Source: Clostridia bacterium (GTDB lineage Bacteria > Bacillota > Sulfobacillia > SLMV01). Taken from it: a stretch of 10,809 nt of DNA. The notes beneath the pieces were generated by a model. It ran no database searches and was not told the origin of the DNA. It saw only the letters and a program-made list of their open reading frames with translations. The DNA lies in contig SLGS01000044.1 in NCBI GenBank assembly GCA_007136565.1, positions 1 through 10,809 on the forward strand, read 5' to 3'. Position numbers and translations under genes: made by a program. Below are positions 5,288 to 10,809 of the stretch, one piece after another. Numbering within the stretch: position 1 is the stretch's first letter; every line of letters begins with the position of its first letter.

Positions 5288-5656
5288 ATGATCCAAGCCG
5301 AGACGCGGCTCAGGGTCGCCGATAACACCGGTGCTCGGCAAATCGGCGTCATAAAGGTCCTGGGAGGATCCCGTCGCCGTTACGCCCGAGTGGGTGACAT
5401 CGTGGTGGCGTCCGTCAAAGAGTCCACGCCAGGATCCATGGTGAAAAAGGGTGAGGTCATTCGGGCCGTTATCGTCCGGACGAAGTCCCCTATCAGGCGC
5501 AAGGATGGTTCTGCCATCAGGTTTGACGAGAATGCCGCCGTAATTTTGCGAGATGATATGGAGCCCCAGGGCACGAGGATATTCGGTCCGATCGCCCGGG
5601 AACTGCGCGAGAAGAACTTTGCTCGAATAATTTCGCTGGCCCCCGAGGTCCTCTGA
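5288..5656 (+). CDS. rplN: 50S ribosomal protein L14
   Basis: L14 sits at the subunit interface, contacts 16S helix 14 (bridges B5/B8) and is the target of the silencing factor RsfS. The 122-residue product has exactly the canonical length, with RLRVADNTGARQIGVIKVLG near the start, GDIVVASVKESTPG in the middle and RIFGPIARELREKNFARIIS followed by LAPEVL at the end. The binding site TAAGGAGG (5273-5280) is the best match to the 16S 3' end in the window. It opens the spc cluster. CCTC (5650-5653) right before the TGA and GAGG (5658-5661) right after it form a tiny 4-bp hairpin around the stop codon. Confidence 0.98.
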   Translation: MIQAETRLRVADNTGARQIGVIKVLGGSRRRYARVGDIVVASVKESTPGSMVKKGEVIRAVIVRTKSPIRRKDGSAIRFDENAAVILRDDMEPQGTRIFGPIARELREKNFARIISLAPEVL

Positions 5657-5690
5657 TGAGGCCAGGGGAGCCGGAAGGAGGTGTCCCGAG

Positions 5691-6020
5691 GTGAGCATGC
5701 CCAAACTTCACGTAAAAGCCGGAGATACGGTCGAGGTGATCGCCGGTAAAGACCGGGGAAAGCGGGGAGAAATCCTCAAGGCCTTCCCGAGAGACAATAG
5801 GGTCATCGTCGATGGCATCAATATGGTCAAGAAGCATCAGCGGCCGACCAGGCAGATGATGCAGGGAGGCATCGTTGAGCAACCCGCTGCCATAAATGCC
5901 TCGAACGTCCTACTGGTTTGCCGTAACTGCAAGGATAGAACTCGTACGGGAATACGTGTCCTCGCCGACGGGCGCAAGAAGAGATACTGCAAGAAATGTG
6001 AAGAAATAGTCGACCGGTGA
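5691..6020 (+). CDS. rplX: 50S ribosomal protein L24, zinc-ribbon form (GTG start)
   Basis: L24 is an assembly-initiator 50S protein near the tunnel exit. The 109-residue product has the KOW motif (VKAGDTVEVIAGKDRGKRGE, residues 8-27), GINMVKKHQRPTRQMMQGGI and a C-terminal zinc ribbon with Cys77-x2-Cys80 and Cys100-x2-Cys103. The cysteines are those of the zinc-binding form. GTG 5691 is chosen over ATG 5697 because AAGGAGGTG (5675-5683) is 9 nt from GTG but 15 nt from ATG; the product differs by only two residues. The stop codon region belongs to the 17-nt repeat shared with the rpsJ-rplC junction. Confidence 0.96.
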   Translation: MSMPKLHVKAGDTVEVIAGKDRGKRGEILKAFPRDNRVIVDGINMVKKHQRPTRQMMQGGIVEQPAAINASNVLLVCRNCKDRTRTGIRVLADGRKKRYCKKCEEIVDR

Positions 6021-6026
6021 GGAGGT
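6010..6026 (+). repeat. 17-nt junction repeat, copy 2
   Basis: This is the exact second copy of TCGACCGGTGAGGAGGT (first copy 462-478). Here the left part encodes the end of L24 (last codons GTC GAC CGG and the TGA stop), and the right part is the rplE ribosome binding site. Because one copy is noncoding and the other partly coding, protein conservation does not explain the match. Confidence 0.5.
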
Positions 6027-6033
6027 AGATCCA

Positions 6034-6594
6034 GTGAGCACTCTACGAGAGCATTACGAGGCGGAAGTCATTCCCGAGATGATGGAAGAGTTCGACTACG
6101 GAAGCCAGATGCGCGTTCCCCGCGTTGTGAAGATCGTTGTGAACATGGGGATCGGCGACGCCCGGGACAATCCAGCGGCTCTGGAGTCTGCCGTCAAAGA
6201 GATGGCCGTAATCACCGGTCAGCGCCCGATAGTCAATCGCGCCCGCAAGTCGGTGTCCGCATTCAAGATTCGCGAAGGTGACCCCGTCGGTTGCAGTGTG
6301 ACCCTTAGGCGCGAGCGGATGTGGAGTTTCCTATCGCGGCTGATCAACGTCGCGCTACCGAGGGTTCGTGACTTCAGGGGGTTGAACCCGGACGCGTTCG
6401 ACGGCCGGGGCAACTATTCCCTGGGTCTGCGCGAGCAGGCCATTTTCCCGGAGATATCTTACGATGACATCGGTGATATTCGCGGGATGGATATCGTTAT
6501 CGTCACCACCGCCGAGACCGACGAAGAAGCCAGATCGCTCTTGCGCCGTCTCGGGTTGCCGCTTCGCAGCGCCGATGCGGCTGCACATGTCTAA
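6034..6594 (+). CDS. rplE: 50S ribosomal protein L5 (GTG start)
   Basis: L5 binds 5S rRNA in the central protuberance and contacts P-site tRNA and S13. The 186-residue product is slightly longer than the usual 179-180. It contains RVVKIVVNMGIGDARDN (32-48), AVITGQRPIVNRARKSVSAF, GDPVGCSVTLR, LPRVRDFRGLNPDAFDGRGN and the SLGLREQAIFPEISYDDI stretch, all diagnostic. GTG 6034 follows AGGAGGT (6020-6026) at good spacing and gives the standard N-terminus; no ATG alternative lies nearby. The C-terminal tail after LRRLGLP is a few residues longer than usual and not conserved. Confidence 0.97.
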   Translation: MSTLREHYEAEVIPEMMEEFDYGSQMRVPRVVKIVVNMGIGDARDNPAALESAVKEMAVITGQRPIVNRARKSVSAFKIREGDPVGCSVTLRRERMWSFLSRLINVALPRVRDFRGLNPDAFDGRGNYSLGLREQAIFPEISYDDIGDIRGMDIVIVTTAETDEEARSLLRRLGLPLRSADAAAHV

Positions 6595-6609
6595 CCGGGT
6601 TACACCCGG
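6595..6609 (+). promoter_or_regulatory. Hairpin between rplE and rpsN
   Basis: CCGGGT (6595-6600) and ACCCGG (6604-6609) form a perfect 6-bp stem with loop TAC. It starts at the base right after the rplE stop and ends 2 nt before AGGGAGGA (6611-6618), the rpsN binding site. A ribosome stopping on rplE would melt it. No U-tract follows, so it is not a terminator. The function is inferred. Confidence 0.45.
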
Positions 6610-6623
6610 GAGGGAGGATTAAC

Positions 6624-6809
6624 GTGGCCAGAAAGGCCCTGATAGAAAAGAATAAACTCGAACCGAAGTACAGCACCCGGGCCCGCAATCGATGCCAGAT
6701 TTGCGGCCGTCCAAGGGGATATATTCGGCAGTTTGGCCTGTGTCGCCATTGTCTACGGGAGCTGGCCCACCGCGGCGAGATTCCCGGAGTGAAGAAGGCC
6801 TCCTGGTAA
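6624..6809 (+). CDS. rpsN: 30S ribosomal protein S14, zinc type (GTG start)
   Basis: S14 belongs to the 30S head near the A site. The 61-residue product is the short zinc-binding type (type Z, as in Bacillus and Thermus), not the 89-101-residue zinc-free form. The zinc site is Cys24-x2-Cys27 (CQICGRPRGY) with Cys40-x2-Cys43 (FGLCRHCLRELAHRG), followed by the invariant end GEIPGVKKASW. GTG 6624 lies 6-7 nt after GGGAGG and gives the standard start MARKAL. All four cysteines are present, so it should be zinc dependent. Some authors call this form rpsZ or rpsN1. It has its normal spc position between rplE and rpsH. Confidence 0.97.
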   Translation: MARKALIEKNKLEPKYSTRARNRCQICGRPRGYIRQFGLCRHCLRELAHRGEIPGVKKASW

Positions 6810-6830
6810 TCCCGGACGAGGTGAAGGAGG
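6799..6830 (+). promoter_or_regulatory. Possible SD-masking pairing, rpsN end to rpsH
   Basis: CCTCCT (6799-6804) in the last sense codons of rpsN is the exact complement of AGGAGG (6825-6830) in the rpsH binding region; the loop is 20 nt. A second GGGAGG (6829-6834) overlaps it. Ribosomes terminating at 6807-6809 would disrupt the pairing. Seen: the complementarity. Inferred: coupling of rpsH to rpsN. Confidence 0.35.
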
Positions 6831-6842
6831 GAGGTTGGATCT

Positions 6843-7241
6843 ATGGGTATGACAGATCCCATCGCAGATATGTTGACCAGAGTGAGGAATGCCAGTGGCG
6901 CCCGCCACGAGCACGTGGATATCCCCGGCTCGAAGGTGAAGTGGGCTATCGCGGACATTCTTAAGCGTGAAGGATATATCAAGGACGTATCCTGGATCGA
7001 GGATGACAAGCAGGGCTTCGTCCGCATCCACCTGAAATACGGGGCGGACAAGGAGCAAGTGATCAGCGGTATTAAGCGGATATCGAAGCCCGGCCTGAGG
7101 ATATACGTCGGGAAAGACGATGTGCCGAGGGTACTGGGAGGTCTGGGCGTTGCCATTATGTCCACTTCGAGGGGCATCATGACGGACAAAGATGCTCGCA
7201 ATCAGGTTATCGGTGGCGAAGTAATGGCGTACGTTTGGTAA
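6843..7241 (+). CDS. rpsH: 30S ribosomal protein S8
   Basis: S8 is a primary 16S-binding protein of the central domain and, in E. coli, the repressor of the spc operon. The 132-residue product starts MGMTDPIADMLTRVRNA and ends with VPRVLGGLGVAIMSTSRGIM then DKDARNQVIGGEVMAYVW, the S8 signature region with the Ser-Thr-Ser-Arg-Gly loop that binds helix 21. Length is normal. ATG 6843 is 8 nt after GGGAGG (6829-6834); the ATG at 6849 gives a protein two residues shorter and is farther from the site. I could not recognise an S8-binding RNA mimic in the spc region. Confidence 0.97.
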   Translation: MGMTDPIADMLTRVRNASGARHEHVDIPGSKVKWAIADILKREGYIKDVSWIEDDKQGFVRIHLKYGADKEQVISGIKRISKPGLRIYVGKDDVPRVLGGLGVAIMSTSRGIMTDKDARNQVIGGEVMAYVW

Positions 7242-7271
7242 TTCCGGTTTCGGCCGAGGAGGTGTAAAGTC

Positions 7272-7817
7272 ATGTCTCGAGTGGGTGAAAAACCGATACC
7301 AGTGCCCCGGGGAGTCGAGATCCAGACGTCGGGTAACCTCGTCAGCGTCTCCGGACCCAAGGGTAAGCTGGAGAAGGAGTTGCCCCAGGGAATCGAGGTC
7401 GTCGAAGAGGACGGTACCCTGGCGATCGCGCGACGTCGCAACGATCGCAAGACTCGATCCCTGCACGGTCTGACCCGGACGCTCGTCGCCAACATGGTGC
7501 ACGGTGTCTCCGAAGGGTTTTCTAAGGCCCTGGTGATCCACGGTACGGGTTACAGGGCGGCCGTTGCCGGTAACAGTCTTAATTTGACCATAGGGTATTC
7601 TCATCCCGTCGAAATGCAGATACCCGAGGGTATAGAGATAGAGACCCCGAGCCAGACGCGAATAATTGTACGGGGTGCCGACAACCAACAGGTCGGACAG
7701 GTGGCCGCAGATATCAGGCAGGTCCGCCCCCCGGAGCCGTATCACGGTTTCGGCATTCGCTACGATGGTGAAAGGGTCAGGACGAAGGAAGGCAAGTCCG
7801 CCGCTTCTGCGGGCTGA
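7272..7817 (+). CDS. rplF: 50S ribosomal protein L6
   Basis: L6 lies next to the sarcin-ricin loop and the factor-binding site. The 181-residue product has the two repeated alpha/beta domains: the first starts MSRVGEKPIPVPRGVEIQ with VSGPKGKLEKELP, the second has GTGYRAAVAGNSLNLTIGYS and the signature PPEPYHGFGIRYDGERV. Length is normal (175-184). ATG follows AGGAGGTG (7257-7264) at good spacing. The stop codon lies in the loop of a short hairpin that leads into the rplR binding site. Confidence 0.98.
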   Translation: MSRVGEKPIPVPRGVEIQTSGNLVSVSGPKGKLEKELPQGIEVVEEDGTLAIARRRNDRKTRSLHGLTRTLVANMVHGVSEGFSKALVIHGTGYRAAVAGNSLNLTIGYSHPVEMQIPEGIEIETPSQTRIIVRGADNQQVGQVAADIRQVRPPEPYHGFGIRYDGERVRTKEGKSAASAG

Positions 7818-7832
7818 GCCCTAGGGAGGCAG
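7807..7832 (+). promoter_or_regulatory. Compound hairpin around the rplF stop and rplR SD
   Basis: GGGC (7811-7814) and GCCC (7818-7821) form a stem whose 3-nt loop is the rplF stop TGA. CTGC (7807-7810) and GCAG (7829-7832) extend it, leaving TAGGGAG (7822-7828), most of the rplR binding site, as a bulge. CCCTAGGG offers a competing pairing. Coupled translation of rplF and rplR is a reasonable inference; single short stems like this also arise by chance. Confidence 0.35.
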
Positions 7833-7837
7833 CATTC

Positions 7838-8188
7838 ATGAGTCGAAATGAGGAGCGCCGTCGGCGCCACCTGAGGGTTAGGAAGAAGGTTTCCGGTACC
7901 GCCGAAAAGCCACGGCTTTCGGTTTTCCGGAGCCTAAAGCACATTTATGCTCAACTCATAGATGATACATCGGGTCATACCTTGGCCTCGGCCTCGAGCC
8001 TCGATCCCGAGATCCAAAGTGGCGATCTCGCGGGACGAGACATGGCGAAGCGGGTAGGCCAGCTTCTGGCCGAACGCGCCGCAGAGTCCGGGCACGAGAG
8101 TGCGGTCTTCGATAGGGCGGGCTACAAGTATCATGGCCAGGTCCGGTCGTTGGCCGAGGGTGCCAGGGAAAAGGGCCTCAAGTTCTGA
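7838..8188 (+). CDS. rplR: 50S ribosomal protein L18
   Basis: L18 binds 5S rRNA with L5 and helps place it in the central protuberance. The 116-residue product has a basic N-terminal arm (RNEERRRRHLRVRKKVSGT), then KPRLSVFRSLKHIYAQLIDD and the end VFDRAGYKYHGQVRSLAEGA REKGLKF, the family signature. Length is normal (114-122). ATG is 8 nt after AGGGAGG (7823-7829). The gene is in its normal place between rplF and rpsE. Confidence 0.97.
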   Translation: MSRNEERRRRHLRVRKKVSGTAEKPRLSVFRSLKHIYAQLIDDTSGHTLASASSLDPEIQSGDLAGRDMAKRVGQLLAERAAESGHESAVFDRAGYKYHGQVRSLAEGAREKGLKF

Positions 8189-8209
8189 TTAAGGGGAAGG
8201 GAGTGTACT

Positions 8210-8725
8210 ATGGCACGTCAGACCAGGGGATCGCAGCGAGATGACGATCCCATCGAAGAGCGAGTAGTAGATATTAACCGCGTCGCCAAGGTCGTCAAAG
8301 GTGGACGGCGGTTCAACTTTACCGCCGTGGTCGTCGTCGGCGACAGCAACGGTAGAGTGGGCGTGGGCATGGGTAAGGCCCAAGAGATTCCGGCCGCCAT
8401 CAATAAGGGCGCGGATAGGGCTCGCAAGAGCATGATCGACGTCGCGCTTCAAGGTACGACGATACCCCACGAGGTACTCGGGGCCTTTTCGGCGAGCAGG
8501 GTAATGATGAAACCCGCCTCCGAGGGTACCGGTGTCATCGCCGGTGGGCCGGCCCGCGCTGTGTTGGAATTGGCGGGGGTTCGTGATATACTCACCAAGT
8601 CGTTGGGCTCCAATAATCCGGCCAATCTAGCCCGGGCCGCCCTCGAGGGACTCAGGGATTTACGCAGTCCTCGCGAGGTGGCTCGGCTTCGCGGTGTCGA
8701 CGAAGAACAGTTAGCAACCCAGTAA
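8210..8725 (+). CDS. rpsE: 30S ribosomal protein S5
   Basis: S5 lies at the mRNA entry side of the 30S and affects decoding accuracy; spectinomycin resistance and ribosomal-ambiguity mutations map here in other species. The 171-residue product has the double-stranded-RNA-binding-like domain with ERVVDINRVAKVVKGGRRFN, then FTAVVVVGDSNGRVGVGMGK and the S5 C-terminal domain with GVIAGGPARAVLELAGVRDI and KSLGSNNPANLARAALEGL. A short polar N-terminal tail is usual for the family. The binding site is GGGAG (8199-8203). rpmD, the usual next gene, is missing; rplO begins 18 nt after the stop. Confidence 0.97.
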   Translation: MARQTRGSQRDDDPIEERVVDINRVAKVVKGGRRFNFTAVVVVGDSNGRVGVGMGKAQEIPAAINKGADRARKSMIDVALQGTTIPHEVLGAFSASRVMMKPASEGTGVIAGGPARAVLELAGVRDILTKSLGSNNPANLARAALEGLRDLRSPREVARLRGVDEEQLATQ

Positions 8726-8743
8726 TCGTAGGAGGTGGCGGCT

Positions 8744-9190
8744 TTGCCGAAGATACATGAATTGCGTCCGAATCCAGGATCCCGGTCCGGTCGGAGGCGC
8801 GTGGGCCGCGGTCGCGGATCGGGTATGGGCAAGAATTGCGGCAGCGGTACCAATGGGCAAAACTCGCGCTCCGGTGGCGGTGTTCGGCCGGGCTTTGAAG
8901 GCGGGCAGATGCCACTTCAGCGCCGGCTCCCCAAGGTGGGGTTTAGTAATCACCGGTTCCGGGTCCGTCCGGAAACGTTGAACGTCAGCGATTTGAACCG
9001 TTTCGAAGAGGGCACCGAGGTCACCCCGGAGCTTCTCGTCGAAGAAGGCTTGATCGATGATGCCAAGAACGGAATCAAGGTCCTGGGTAACGGCGACCTT
9101 GAAGTAGCTTTGACCGTGCACGCCCACCGCTTCAGTACCGGTGCCGTAGAGAAGATCAACGCGGCCGGCGGTAAGGCCGAGGTGATCTAG
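8744..9190 (+). CDS. rplO: 50S ribosomal protein L15 (TTG start)
   Basis: L15 is a late 50S assembly protein with a long basic N-terminal extension in 23S rRNA. The 148-residue product starts PKIHELRPNPGSRSGRRRVG, with RSGGGVRPGFEGGQMPLQRR and the C-terminal VHAHRFSTGAVEKINAAGGK, all typical. TTG 8744 is preferred: GGAGGTG (8731-8737) is 8 nt away and the family start (M-x-x-HEL) fits. The alternative GTG 8735 lies inside that binding site and would add three residues. The usual basic GKTxGRGHKGQKxRSG stretch reads GKNCGSGTNGQNSRSG (residues 29-44), with several lost positive charges. Next to it, rpmD is absent. Confidence 0.96.
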   Translation: MPKIHELRPNPGSRSGRRRVGRGRGSGMGKNCGSGTNGQNSRSGGGVRPGFEGGQMPLQRRLPKVGFSNHRFRVRPETLNVSDLNRFEEGTEVTPELLVEEGLIDDAKNGIKVLGNGDLEVALTVHAHRFSTGAVEKINAAGGKAEVI

Positions 9191-10459
9191 TTGGCGATTA
9201 TCAGCACCCTTCGCCGAGCGTGGAGAATACCGGATTTGCGAAAGCGGATCCTGTTCACCCTTTACATGCTGTTGGTCTTCCGGCTCGGTACTCACGTTCC
9301 CGTGCCCGGGATAGAACCGGCGGTATTGGAAGAGCTGTTTGCCAGCGGATCTTTGTTCGGTTTGCTGGATATGTTCGCCGGAGGGGCGCTGAGTAGCTTT
9401 TCCATCTTCGCGATGAGTATTACTCCTTACATCAACGCTTCGATTATCATGCAGCTGTTGACTGTGGTAATCCCGAAGCTGGAGCAGTGGCAAAAAGAGG
9501 GCGAAGAGGGTCGTCGTAAGATGACCCAGTGGATTCGCTACATGACCTTGGTCCTGGCCCTTATTCAGGCCAGCGGCATGTCTTTCTACATGCGCGGGCA
9601 GGGAGCCTTGGCCCGAGGTGATGCTTTCGGGCTTCTCAGCGTAATAATCACAATTACGGCGGGAACGGTATTCCTCATGTGGTTGGGTGAGCAGATAACC
9701 GAAAGCGGAATCGGGAACGGTATCTCGATACTCATCTTCTCGGGCATCGTTTCGCGAGTTCCCTCCGGAGTGGTCGGGTTGTTCGCCTACCTTACCGAGG
9801 GGACCGTGTCACTGATAAATATACTGATACTGTTGGCCTTGGGCTTGGGTGTAATAGCGGCCGTGGTATTCGTCCAAGAAGGACGGCGTCGCATCCCGGT
9901 ACAATATTCGAAGCGCGTCGTGGGTAGAAAGATGTACGGTGGGCAGACCACCCATATACCGCTTCAGCTCAACCAGGCGGGCGTAATCCCGGTCATATTT
10001 GCTTCGTCTGTACTGGCATTTCCGCCGACCATCGCCCAGTTCATCGCACACCCGTGGGCACAGTCGCTTTCGAGAACCCTGGACTACGGTAGCTCATTGC
10101 ACACCGCCCTCTATTTCGGAATGATCGTGTTCTTCACGTACTTTTACACGGCGGTCACGTTCAATCCGCACGATGTTGCCAATAACATCCGTAAGTACGG
10201 GGGGTTCATCCCGGGTAGGAGACCCGGTCGAGCAACGGCGGAATACCTCGATCGTGTGCTCGTGCGGATAACTCTTCCGGGCGCCATATTCCTCGGTACC
10301 GTGGCTGTACTGCCCAACTTCTTCGAGGGGATCACCGGGGTACCCGGGATCCAATTCGGGGGTACCGCACTGCTCATTACCGTGGGTGTTGCCCTGGAGA
10401 CCATGAAGCAGATAGAGGCTCAACTGATGATGCGCCAGTACGAAGGATTCATGCGTTAG
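9191..10459 (+). CDS. secY: Protein translocase subunit SecY (TTG start)
   Basis: SecY forms the protein-conducting channel of the SecYEG translocon in the cytoplasmic membrane. The 422-residue product has about ten hydrophobic segments, roughly at 19-38, 70-95, 115-133, 146-165, 172-190, 207-228, 262-285, 302-325, 358-376 and 388-405. Landmarks are IPDLRKRILFTLYMLLVFRL (N-terminus), SITPYINASIIMQLL (TM2), the cytosolic RRRIPVQYSKRVVGRKMYGG loop that binds SecA and the ribosome, and the end MMRQYEGFMR. TTG 9191 begins on the base after the rplO TAG and is 8 nt from GAGG (9179-9182); it gives the standard N-terminus. The direct abutment suggests coupling with rplO. It is not the accessory SecY2, which lacks this context. 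Confidence 0.98.
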   Translation: MAIISTLRRAWRIPDLRKRILFTLYMLLVFRLGTHVPVPGIEPAVLEELFASGSLFGLLDMFAGGALSSFSIFAMSITPYINASIIMQLLTVVIPKLEQWQKEGEEGRRKMTQWIRYMTLVLALIQASGMSFYMRGQGALARGDAFGLLSVIITITAGTVFLMWLGEQITESGIGNGISILIFSGIVSRVPSGVVGLFAYLTEGTVSLINILILLALGLGVIAAVVFVQEGRRRIPVQYSKRVVGRKMYGGQTTHIPLQLNQAGVIPVIFASSVLAFPPTIAQFIAHPWAQSLSRTLDYGSSLHTALYFGMIVFFTYFYTAVTFNPHDVANNIRKYGGFIPGRRPGRATAEYLDRVLVRITLPGAIFLGTVAVLPNFFEGITGVPGIQFGGTALLITVGVALETMKQIEAQLMMRQYEGFMR

Positions 10460-10471
10460 GGGGACGTAGCG

Positions 10472-10809
10472 ATGTACCTGGTACTACTCGGACCTCCCGG
10501 AGCCGGGAAGGGGACGCAGGCGACGGCCCTGTCCCGGGACTTTCGGCTGGCTCACATATCCACGGGCGACATGCTCCGAACCGCGGTTAGGGAAAAGACC
10601 GAATTGGGTCTTCAAGCCAAGGAATACATGGACAAGGGGCATTTGGTTCCCGATGATCTGGTCATAGCCTTGATTAGAGAAAGGCTCGGGGCAAAGGATG
10701 CCAAGGCGGGATTCATCTTGGATGGGTTCCCCCGCAACGTCGCCCAGGCCGAACATCTCGACGAGATCCTCGAAGAGGTGGGTATGCCCTTGGAACTGGT
10801 ATTGAGCCT
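10472..10809 (+). CDS. adk: Adenylate kinase, N-terminal part
   Basis: Adenylate kinase catalyses ATP + AMP = 2 ADP in the cytoplasm. The first 112 codons are present; the gene runs off the right edge. The P-loop GPPGAGKGT is at residues 7-15, the AMP-site motif STGDMLR at 30-36, GHLVPD at 56-61 and DGFPRN at 84-89, all in family order. The LID domain, which in Bacillota often carries zinc cysteines, lies beyond the window, so that cannot be judged. ATG 10472 follows AGGGGG (10458-10463), which overlaps the secY stop. secY-adk is the usual order; map and infA would be expected next. Confidence 0.97.
   Translation, partial: MYLVLLGPPGAGKGTQATALSRDFRLAHISTGDMLRTAVREKTELGLQAKEYMDKGHLVPDDLVIALIRERLGAKDAKAGFILDGFPRNVAQAEHLDEILEEVGMPLELVLS

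Noticed and set aside
6753..7745. Antisense open frame of 330 codons over rpsN-rplF
   Set aside because: It lies opposite conserved ribosomal genes, resembles no family I know, and long antisense frames are expected with this codon bias.
8587..8592. TATACT as a -10 element within rpsE (a similar one at 9820-9825 in secY)
   Set aside because: Neither has a suitable -35 at proper spacing, and both lie inside conserved coding sequence.
8735..8743. GTG 8735 as the rplO start
   Set aside because: The GTG lies inside the GGAGGTG binding site and so would lack one of its own; TTG 8744 has correct spacing.
8711..9493. Antisense open frame of 260 codons over rplO-secY
   Set aside because: It mirrors real genes; the composition is explained by the sense codons and there is no supporting context.

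Overview
This window is a single, unbroken run of 23 genes, all on the + strand: the last part of tuf, then the S10 and spc ribosomal-protein clusters, secY, and the start of adk. The order is the classic bacterial one: tuf | rpsJ rplC rplD rplW rplB rpsS rplV rpsC rplP rpmC rpsQ | rplN rplX rplE rpsN rpsH rplF rplR rpsE rplO secY adk. One canonical member, rpmD (ribosomal protein L30, normally between rpsE and rplO), is absent. Several traits suggest a deep-branching, Clostridia-like member of the Bacillota with moderately high GC: tuf directly next to rpsJ, secY followed by adk, a short zinc-type S14, a zinc-ribbon L24, strong GGAGG ribosome binding sites and frequent GTG/TTG starts. This assignment is an inference from style and protein sequence; I cannot name the genus.

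Layout. Positions 1-122 hold the C-terminus of elongation factor Tu, the end of a str-type cluster. Positions 151-5256 are the S10 cluster (11 genes), positions 5288-9190 the spc cluster (9 ribosomal genes), positions 9191-10459 the SecY translocon subunit, and position 10472 to the window edge the N-terminal half of adenylate kinase. Gaps are short, from a 23-bp overlap to a 64-nt spacer (rplC-rplD), and no stretch above 100 bases lacks a gene. I see no convincing sigma-70-type promoter, Rho-independent terminator, RNA gene, mobile element or CRISPR. The genes are probably read as one long transcript that enters from upstream of tuf and continues past adk.

Function. The ribosomal proteins supply the 30S subunit (S10, S19, S3, S17, S14, S8, S5) and the 50S subunit (L3, L4, L23, L2, L22, L16, L29, L14, L24, L5, L6, L18, L15). 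EF-Tu delivers aminoacyl-tRNA, SecY exports or inserts nascent proteins, and Adk balances adenine nucleotides.

This is a housekeeping region and I find no new biological system in it. The points worth a second look are small: potential Shine-Dalgarno-masking hairpins next to stop codons at several junctions, a 17-nt exact repeat at two junctions, three GTG and three TTG starts among 22 visible starts, and unusual residues in functionally sensitive parts of S10, L2, L22 and L15.
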